This document shows, piece by piece, positions 18,244-23,252 of a DNA stretch of 23,252 nucleotides. The translations under genes were made by a program, and so were the position numbers. The notes under the pieces were generated by a model that had not been told where the DNA came from, ran no database searches, and saw nothing but the letters and a program-made list of their open reading frames with translations. Positions within the stretch are counted from its first letter, which is position 1, and every line of letters begins with the position of its first letter. The DNA is from Halieaceae bacterium UBA3479 (GTDB lineage: Bacteria; Pseudomonadota; Gammaproteobacteria; Pseudomonadales; Halieaceae). The stretch spans positions 13,277-36,528 of the forward strand of contig DFQW01000081.1 of the NCBI GenBank assembly GCA_002377985.1. The letters run 5' to 3'.

Positions 18244-18597
18244 ATGGCTAAGAAAGCTACCCCGAAGGCGCCAGCAAAAATGAAGGCGGTAAAGGAAAAA
18301 ATGACCAAGTCACAAATGATCGCAGCGCTGTCAGATGACAGCGGGCTCTCCAAAAAGGAGGTGTCTTCTGCGCTGGCTTCTCTGGAGCGACTCATTGAAG
18401 CGAGTATTGGAAAGCGTGGCGCAGGCGAGTTCACGCTACCAGGGCTGATGAAAATCACCACGGTGCGCAAGCCTGCAGTGAAGGCGCGAAAGGGTATCAA
18501 CCCCTTTACCGGGGAAGAGACGATGTTCAAGGCCAAGCCAGCAAGTACTGCGGTCAAGGTGCGCCCGCTGAAGAAAATGAAAGAGTTCGCCAACTAA
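18244..18597 (+). CDS. HU-family DNA-binding protein with lysine-rich N-terminal arm
   Basis: A 117-aa member of the HU/IHF family of DNA-bending proteins. Residues 20-117 are the HU fold: MTKSQMIAALS (20-30) is the first helix and RKPAVKARKGINPFTG (75-90) is the DNA-binding beta arm with its conserved proline after N86. A basic, Ala/Lys/Pro-rich extension (1-19) precedes the fold and is absent from classical HU-alpha/beta (about 90 aa). GEFTLPGLMKITTV (61-74) replaces the usual GFGxF pattern. AAGAGGTG at 18228-18235 is a good ribosome-binding site. It stands alone, with a hairpin 14 bases after the stop. Likely a nucleoid or histone-like protein; its specific role is unknown. Confidence 0.9.
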   Translation: MAKKATPKAPAKMKAVKEKMTKSQMIAALSDDSGLSKKEVSSALASLERLIEASIGKRGAGEFTLPGLMKITTVRKPAVKARKGINPFTGEETMFKAKPASTAVKVRPLKKMKEFAN

Positions 18598-18611
18598 GCG
18601 ACCTTCTCAAG

Positions 18612-18633
18612 AGGCTCCCCTTTTGGGGAGCCT
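18612..18633 (+). terminator. Hairpin after the HU-family gene, probable terminator
   Basis: A perfect 9-bp stem AGGCTCCCC / GGGGAGCCT with a TTTT loop (18621-18624) starts 14 bases after the HU-family stop. It is GC-rich and strong, but the T-tract after it is only TT, so termination may be incomplete or the stem may mainly protect the 3' end of the mRNA. Confidence 0.6.
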
Positions 18634-18802
18634 TGCCCCGCCAGCGGCCAAGCTGGTTGTAAAACCCGCTAAATCCTCACACCCTTCCTGTCTTTTACTG
18701 CACCAGCGTTTACGGTACGCTCCGCGCCCTTGTAAAACTTTCCAAACGACCTCATGTGTTGCCCTTAGCCGAGACGGGCTTTTACCATGGGGAGGGTCTT
18801 TT

Positions 18803-19138
18803 ATGCCGATATACGAGTACTGTTGTCGAGATTGTGGTCATCGCCTGGAAGCAATTCAGCGGCTTGCGGATGCCCCGCTGACTGACTGCCCTGCTTGCAA
18901 CCAACCCAGTCTGAAAAAACAAGTTAGTGCGCCATCTTTTCGTCTCTCCGGGGGGGGCTGGTATGAGACGGATTTCAAAACCGGCGACAAGAAGAACCTG
19001 GCGGGAGATGGCGGTGGCGCGTCGGGGAAAGAGGCCTCCCCCAAGGAGTCGAGTCAGTCCGGGTCGACTGAGACCACTCAGAAACCTGCTGAAAAAACAG
19101 CCGCTCCTGCCAAAAGTGAAGCCACTAAGGCGAGTTGA
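18803..19138 (+). CDS. FmdB-family zinc-ribbon protein with low-complexity tail
   Basis: A 111-aa FmdB/CxxC_CxxC_SSSS family protein. MPIYEYCCRDCGH opens a zinc ribbon with C8/C11 and C29/C32 (TDCPAC) as likely ligands; K39-Q40-V41-S42-A43-P44-S45-F46 follows as in the family. From about residue 58 the tail is rich in Ser, Lys, Glu, Thr, Ala and Gly and is probably disordered. Its function is not established; the family was named for a putative regulator in formamidase/amidase loci. The frame is open from 18623, but ATG 18803 gives the canonical start and has GGAGGG at 18791-18796, six bases upstream. It lies 31 bases before aspS and probably leads the aspS-ruv transcript. Confidence 0.9.
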   Translation: MPIYEYCCRDCGHRLEAIQRLADAPLTDCPACNQPSLKKQVSAPSFRLSGGGWYETDFKTGDKKNLAGDGGGASGKEASPKESSQSGSTETTQKPAEKTAAPAKSEATKAS

Positions 19139-19169
19139 GCGCTAGAACCCGATAGAGATGGAGAGACAC

Positions 19170-20948
19170 ATGCGCAGTCACTATTGCGGCCTGGTCGACG
19201 AGAACCTCATAGATGAAACCGTGACGTTGTGTGGTTGGGTCGACCGGCGACGCGATCATGGCGGCGTCATATTCCTCGACATGCGCGACCGAGAGGGCGT
19301 GGTGCAAGTGGTTTTTGACCCCGATACCGAGGAGCACTTTCAGCGGGCGGATAGCGTTCGCAGCGAATACGTGCTGTGTATCACGGGGCGGGTGCGCGCG
19401 CGAACTGAGGAGACCATTAATCCCAATATGGCTTCAGGTCGCATTGAAGTGCTGGGAAAAACATTGGAAATTCTGAGTAGCGCACAAACACCGCCTTTTC
19501 CGCTCGATGCCCATCACGCCGTAGGCGAAGACGTTCGGTTGAAATACCGCTACATGGATCTGCGTCGGCCCGAAATGCAGCGCAATCTGATCGCCCGCGC
19601 ACGCATTACTTCGGCGATCAGGCGTTATCTGGATGACCATGGTTTCCTCGATATCGAGACGCCCATTCTCACCCGGGCCACTCCTGAAGGCGCGAGGGAC
19701 TATCTGGTGCCCAGTCGCACCCAGCCCGGCGCTTTTTTTGCGCTGCCGCAGTCGCCCCAGCTGTTCAAACAGCTCCTGATGGTGTCCGGTTTCGATCGCT
19801 ATTACCAAATCGCCCGTTGCTTCCGAGACGAGGATCTGCGCGCCGATCGTCAGCCGGAATTCACGCAAATTGATATTGAGACCTCCTTTCTGGACGCTCA
19901 GGCCGTCATGTCCATTACCGAAGGCCTGATTCGCCACCTCTTTCTGGAGCAGTTAAACGTGGATCTTGGTGAGTTTCCACGCTTGACTTGGGCGGATGCG
20001 ATGGAGCGGTATGGCTCTGACAAGCCCGATCTGCGCATTGATTGGGAGCTGATCTCTATCGATGATTTGATGACTGATGTGGATTTCAAGGTTTTCAGCG
20101 GCCCAGCGCAGGATCCCGAAAGCCGGGTAGCGGCGTTGAGAGTACCGGGCGGCGCGAACCTATCCAGAAAAGAGATTGATGACTATACCCAGTTTGTTGG
20201 GATATACGGTGCGCGCGGGCTGGCCTGGATTAAGGTCAATGATCTCGCCGCCGGAATGGATGGTCTGCAGTCGCCCATTATCAAGTTTATGCCCGAGGCA
20301 ACGGTGACAGCGCTGCTGGATAGGCTCGGTGCAGAAGCGGGAGACATTTTATTTTTTGGGGCGGACAAGCGCGCCATCGTGAACGAGTCTCTGGGCGCGC
20401 TCCGATTGAAGGTGGCTGCAGACCTCGATTGTGTTCGAGGCGGATGGGCGCCGCTATGGGTGGTCGATTTTCCCATGTTCGAGCGAGACGAACGCGGTGG
20501 ATTAACGGCGTTGCATCATCCCTTTACGGCACCGTCATGTACAGCTGAGACGCTGAAAGCCAATCCGGAATCAGCACTGTCTCAAGCTTACGATATGGTT
20601 TTGAATGGCAGTGAAATCGGCGGTGGGTCTGTGCGGATTCACGATCAGTCGATGCAAAAAGTCGTTTTTGAGTTGTTGGGCATTGACGAAGCCGAGGCGG
20701 AGGCCAAGTTTGGCTTTCTGCTGAGCGCTTTACGACACGGCGCGCCGCCCCATGCCGGGCTTGCGTTCGGGCTGGATCGACTGGTGATGCTCATGGTTGG
20801 CGGGCAATCGATTAGGGAAGTGATTGCGTTTCCCAAGACCCAGAGCGCCCAGTGTGTGATGACCGAAGCACCGGGGTCGGTGTCTGATCAGCAGCTAAAA
20901 GAGCTCTCGCTAAGACCCAGACGGACAGAATCTCAATCGGGAGCGTGA
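19170..20948 (+). CDS. aspS: Aspartyl-tRNA synthetase, probably non-discriminating (Asp/Asn)
   Basis: Class IIb synthetase that charges tRNA-Asp. It is 592 aa with the bacterial architecture: OB-fold anticodon domain (about 1-105), catalytic core with the flipping loop [13 protein letters not shown] (171-183), motif 2 [16 protein letters not shown] (216-231), the bacterial GAD insertion (roughly 290-420), and motif 3 GLAFGLDRL (530-538). RRRDHGG (26-32) has His30 where discriminating E. coli AspRS has Leu; in P. aeruginosa this His belongs to a non-discriminating enzyme. Start: ATG 19170 follows GGAGAG (19160-19165) and matches the family; ATG 19158 is an alternative four codons upstream. yebC starts 10 bases after the stop. 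Confidence 0.96.
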   Translation: MRSHYCGLVDENLIDETVTLCGWVDRRRDHGGVIFLDMRDREGVVQVVFDPDTEEHFQRADSVRSEYVLCITGRVRARTEETINPNMASGRIEVLGKTLEILSSAQTPPFPLDAHHAVGEDVRLKYRYMDLRRPEMQRNLIARARITSAIRRYLDDHGFLDIETPILTRATPEGARDYLVPSRTQPGAFFALPQSPQLFKQLLMVSGFDRYYQIARCFRDEDLRADRQPEFTQIDIETSFLDAQAVMSITEGLIRHLFLEQLNVDLGEFPRLTWADAMERYGSDKPDLRIDWELISIDDLMTDVDFKVFSGPAQDPESRVAALRVPGGANLSRKEIDDYTQFVGIYGARGLAWIKVNDLAAGMDGLQSPIIKFMPEATVTALLDRLGAEAGDILFFGADKRAIVNESLGALRLKVAADLDCVRGGWAPLWVVDFPMFERDERGGLTALHHPFTAPSCTAETLKANPESALSQAYDMVLNGSEIGGGSVRIHDQSMQKVVFELLGIDEAEAEAKFGFLLSALRHGAPPHAGLAFGLDRLVMLMVGGQSIREVIAFPKTQSAQCVMTEAPGSVSDQQLKELSLRPRRTESQSGA

Positions 20949-20958
20949 GAGGCGAACG

Positions 20959-21702
20959 ATGGCGGGCCATAGTAAATGGGCAAACATCAAGCACCGTAAG
21001 GCGGCGCAGGATGCCAAACGAGGCAAGCTTTTTACCAAGTTGATCCGTGAGCTTGTTGTCGCTGCGAGGGCGGGAGGGCCGATCGTAGAGGACAACCCGC
21101 GTCTTCGCGCCGCGGTAGATAAAGCTCTTGGCGCCAACATGAAGCGCGACACTATCGATAACGCCATTGCGCGTGGCGCGGGAACCAACGACGCCGACAA
21201 CATGGAAGAGCTCACCTATGAGGGCTATGCGGTGGGCGGCGTGGCGGTTTTGGTCGAGGTGATGACTGATAACCGTAATCGCACGGTTGCAGAAGTGCGC
21301 CATGCCTTTACCAAGCGCGGCGGCAATTTGGGTACCGACGGATCTGTCGCCTATTTGTTTTCTAGAACCGGTCTTATTCATTTCGCTCCGGGAGCGGATG
21401 AAGACGCAATTATGGAGATTGCGCTGGAATCCGGTGCAGACGACGTATTGACTGACCCCGATGGTGCTATCGACGTGCTGACGCCCTGGGAGAGCTTGAC
21501 CGATGTCCGTGACGCGCTCCTCGACGCGGGCCTCACACCACTGCAGGCCGAGGTCACGATGTTGCCCAGCACAGCGGTTACGGTGGATGCCGAAAACGCA
21601 CCGGCAGTGGTGGGCTTGATCGATATGTTGGAAGATTTGGATGATGTACAAAATGTCTACTCCAACGCAGACATTCCCGAATCGGTGTTGGCTGACCTCT
21701 AA
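20959..21702 (+). CDS. yebC: YebC/PmpR family protein
   Basis: A 247-aa YebC/TACO1-family protein, recognised by [21 protein letters not shown] at the N-terminus, [11 protein letters not shown] (39-49) and [14 protein letters not shown] (96-109). The family has been described as transcriptional regulators (PmpR in Pseudomonas) and, more recently, as translation factors that help ribosomes through difficult proline-containing stretches; the translational role is the broader view. GAGAGG at 20947-20952 is a ribosome-binding site six bases before the ATG. It lies between aspS and ruvC, its usual place in proteobacteria. Confidence 0.96.
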   Translation: MAGHSKWANIKHRKAAQDAKRGKLFTKLIRELVVAARAGGPIVEDNPRLRAAVDKALGANMKRDTIDNAIARGAGTNDADNMEELTYEGYAVGGVAVLVEVMTDNRNRTVAEVRHAFTKRGGNLGTDGSVAYLFSRTGLIHFAPGADEDAIMEIALESGADDVLTDPDGAIDVLTPWESLTDVRDALLDAGLTPLQAEVTMLPSTAVTVDAENAPAVVGLIDMLEDLDDVQNVYSNADIPESVLADL

Positions 21703-21758
21703 ATGACGTTTGTCGCGTAATCGTTCACACTTACCGCTCTTTTTGACCGGTTGCCAGC

Positions 21759-22277
21759 ATGACAACTATTCTCGGGATTGACCCCGGATCACGCAAGACG
21801 GGCTTTGGCATTCTCCGTGTCGAAAGAGGTCGATCGATTTATGTTGCCAGCGGTACCATTCGCTTACCGGTCAAGGAAAGTCTGGCGGTGCGCTTGCGTG
21901 TGCTGTTCGAGTCGTTAATAGAGATCATTGATACCTACGGGCCGACAGAAGCGGCGATAGAGCAGGTATTTATGGCAAAAAGTGCTGACGCTGCGCTCAA
22001 GCTGGGTCATGCCAGAGGCGCAGCGATGGTTGCCTGTGTGACCAAGGGTCTGGCCGTGCATGAATATGCCGCACGCCAGATCAAGCAGTCCGTTGTCGGC
22101 ACGGGTGGCGCCGCGAAGCAGCAGGTGCAACATATGGTGGTGGCGCTACTGGGGTTATCCGAGGCGCCCGCTGAGGATGCAGCTGATGGCTTGGCCGCGG
22201 CGTTGTGTCACTGCCATGCTGCAGGTTTGTCTGCCGCGCTGTCGGCGACCAGCTTCAAGGCTGGCCGGTTGAGGTAG
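21759..22277 (+). CDS. ruvC: Holliday junction resolvase RuvC
   Basis: Dimeric endonuclease that cleaves Holliday junctions, working with RuvAB. It is 172 aa. The four acidic metal ligands are present: D8 in GIDPGSRKTGFG, E68 in AIEQVF, and D140/D143 in EDAADGLA. AKSADAALKLGHARG (73-87) is the family signature helix. A 56-base gap after yebC holds no clear promoter, and the ATG at 21759 lacks a strong ribosome-binding site. A 9-base gap separates it from ruvA. Confidence 0.97.
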   Translation: MTTILGIDPGSRKTGFGILRVERGRSIYVASGTIRLPVKESLAVRLRVLFESLIEIIDTYGPTEAAIEQVFMAKSADAALKLGHARGAAMVACVTKGLAVHEYAARQIKQSVVGTGGAAKQQVQHMVVALLGLSEAPAEDAADGLAAALCHCHAAGLSAALSATSFKAGRLR

Positions 22278-22286
22278 AGTGACGAC

Positions 22287-22913
22287 ATGATTGGACAAGT
22301 TCGTGGCAAGCTCATTGGTAAACAGATGCCGGACATTCTGGTCGAGGTGGGTGGAATTGGTTACGAAATTCAGGTGCCAATGACGACCCTTTACCAGCTT
22401 CCCGAGCTTGGCCACGAGGTGACGCTGCTGACACACTTCGTGGTGCGCGAGGATGCACAGTTACTTTATGGTTTTCTCGAACCCGCAGACCGTCGGCTTT
22501 TTCGCGAGCTGATCAAGGTGAGCGGCGTGGGTCCGCGGCTCGCACTGACCTTGCTTTCTGGCATGGATGCCTCTGATTTCGCGCGATGTTTGCAGCGTGA
22601 TGATGTTTCGGCACTGGTGGCTTTGCCGGGCGTTGGCCGAAAGACGGCGGAACGCTTACTGGTAGAGATGCGAGATAAAGCGGGTGACTGGCTCGATGAA
22701 TTGTCGCCGGGAGCGGCGGGCGGTGCGAAGCCTGTTGCTCAGGATACGGCGGGCATTGATAAACGCCTGGAGGCAGAGCATGCATTGGTTTCTTTGGGTT
22801 ACAAGCTCACCGAGGCTGCAAAATTGATGGCGAGCGTAGACGCCCCGGAGGGGGCGTCAACCGAGGAATTAATTCGTCTGGCGCTGCGCTTTGCGGGTGG
22901 TAACAAGGGGTGA
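22287..22913 (+). CDS. ruvA: Holliday junction branch-migration protein RuvA
   Basis: Tetrameric DNA-binding subunit that recognises the four-way junction and loads RuvB. It is 208 aa: N-terminal OB fold (1-64), domain II with two helix-hairpin-helix motifs, VSGVGPRLA (78-86) and LPGVGRKTA (113-121), an acidic-flexible linker (about 138-155), and C-terminal domain III (about 156-208), which contacts RuvB. Placed between ruvC and ruvB, 9 and 22 bases from them, so the three are very likely co-transcribed. Confidence 0.97.
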   Translation: MIGQVRGKLIGKQMPDILVEVGGIGYEIQVPMTTLYQLPELGHEVTLLTHFVVREDAQLLYGFLEPADRRLFRELIKVSGVGPRLALTLLSGMDASDFARCLQRDDVSALVALPGVGRKTAERLLVEMRDKAGDWLDELSPGAAGGAKPVAQDTAGIDKRLEAEHALVSLGYKLTEAAKLMASVDAPEGASTEELIRLALRFAGGNKG

Positions 22914-22935
22914 CGTGTCACGTTGAGGACATGGC

Positions 22936-23252
22936 ATGGTAATCGAGACTGATCGGTTGGTGGCCGCCGGCTCACCCGAGCGGGGCGATGACGCCATGGA
23001 TCGCGCGATAAGACCGCGACGGTTGGCTGACTACATCGGCCAGCGCGTGGTGCGTGAACAGATGGAGATCTTTCTCTCAGCTGCGCGCGGGCGCGGGGAG
23101 CCGCTTGACCACACGTTGATTTTCGGTCCGCCCGGATTAGGCAAGACGACGTTGGCGAGCATTGTCGCGGAGGAGATGGGCGTTCAACTGAGAACCACCA
23201 GTGGCCCCGTGTTGGAAAAAGCAGGGGACGTCGCCGCGTTGATGACGAATCT
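22936..23252 (+). CDS. ruvB: Holliday junction DNA helicase RuvB (5' part only)
   Basis: Hexameric AAA+ motor that drives branch migration with RuvA. The right edge of the window cuts the gene after about 105 codons. The visible part contains [13 protein letters not shown] (24-36), the typical RuvB N-terminus, the Walker A loop GPPGLGKT (64-71) within [14 protein letters not shown], and [12 protein letters not shown] (87-98), the sensor-proximal family block. GAGGA at 22925-22929 lies six bases before the ATG at 22936. An ATG at 22931 is in another frame and stops after three codons. Confidence 0.96.
   Translation, partial: MVIETDRLVAAGSPERGDDAMDRAIRPRRLADYIGQRVVREQMEIFLSAARGRGEPLDHTLIFGPPGLGKTTLASIVAEEMGVQLRTTSGPVLEKAGDVAALMTN

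Noticed and set aside
18761..18783. Possible attenuator (GCCC...GGGC followed by TTTT) before fmdB
   Set aside because: The stem is only 4 bp, too weak to support.
18623..18802. N-terminal extension of the FmdB protein
   Set aside because: The open frame exists, but the canonical MPIYEY start with a strong GGAGGG site begins at 18803, and the extension overlaps the hairpin after the HU-family gene.
20812..21765. Long minus-strand frame (317 codons) opposite yebC
   Set aside because: It is the reverse complement of yebC and the end of aspS, with no recognisable protein features; a shadow of the real genes.
1..23252. Search for insertion sequences, prophage genes, CRISPR repeats, toxin-antitoxin pairs or defence genes
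   Set aside because: None seen on either strand; the gene content is core metabolism, cell wall, translation and recombination.

Overview
This window holds ordinary housekeeping genes from a gammaproteobacterium. Protein motifs and gene order resemble Pseudomonas and the marine Cellvibrionales/Halieaceae-type lineages: proA-nadD-rsfS-rlmH-mrdA-rodA-mltB-rlpA-dacA-ybeD-lipB on one side, and proS ... aspS-yebC-ruvCAB on the other. The lineage is inferred from recalled family sequences and synteny, not from a search. Coding density is very high. I saw no mobile element, prophage, CRISPR array, tRNA or rRNA.

Layout. Positions 1-222 are a non-coding stretch with small direct and inverted repeats. 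Next, on the minus strand, argD and argF (arginine biosynthesis) are coupled by a one-base TAATG overlap and have a recognisable sigma70-type promoter. Diverging from argD on the plus strand is grxD (CGFS monothiol glutaredoxin), then a tightly packed run: proA, nadD, rsfS, rlmH, mrdA, rodA, mltB, rlpA. From proA to rlpA every junction overlaps by 1, 4 or 8 bases. Then come dacA, ybeD (DUF493) and lipB. This block links ribosome biogenesis (rsfS, rlmH), the elongation peptidoglycan machinery (PBP2 and RodA), wall hydrolases (MltB, RlpA, PBP5-type DacA), NAD and proline synthesis, and lipoylation. lipA, the usual neighbour of lipB, is absent; prfC (release factor 3) follows from its own promoter.

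The minus strand then carries a glutathione peroxidase-family gene, a PuuA-like glutamine synthetase-family gene, and proS. On the plus strand, diverging from proS, are an HU-family DNA-binding protein gene with a lysine-rich N-terminal arm and a hairpin after it, an FmdB-type zinc-ribbon protein, aspS, yebC, and the Holliday-junction genes ruvC, ruvA and the start of ruvB, which runs off the right edge.

Several start codons were moved from the longest reading frame using ribosome-binding sites, overlaps and family alignment (argD, rlmH, mrdA, dacA, glutamine synthetase, proS, fmdB, aspS). I did not find a convincing undescribed system. The observations below are modest: extreme translational coupling, a non-discriminating AspRS signature, an orphan PuuA-like ligase, an RlpA without a convincing lipobox, and some unexplained small repeats.
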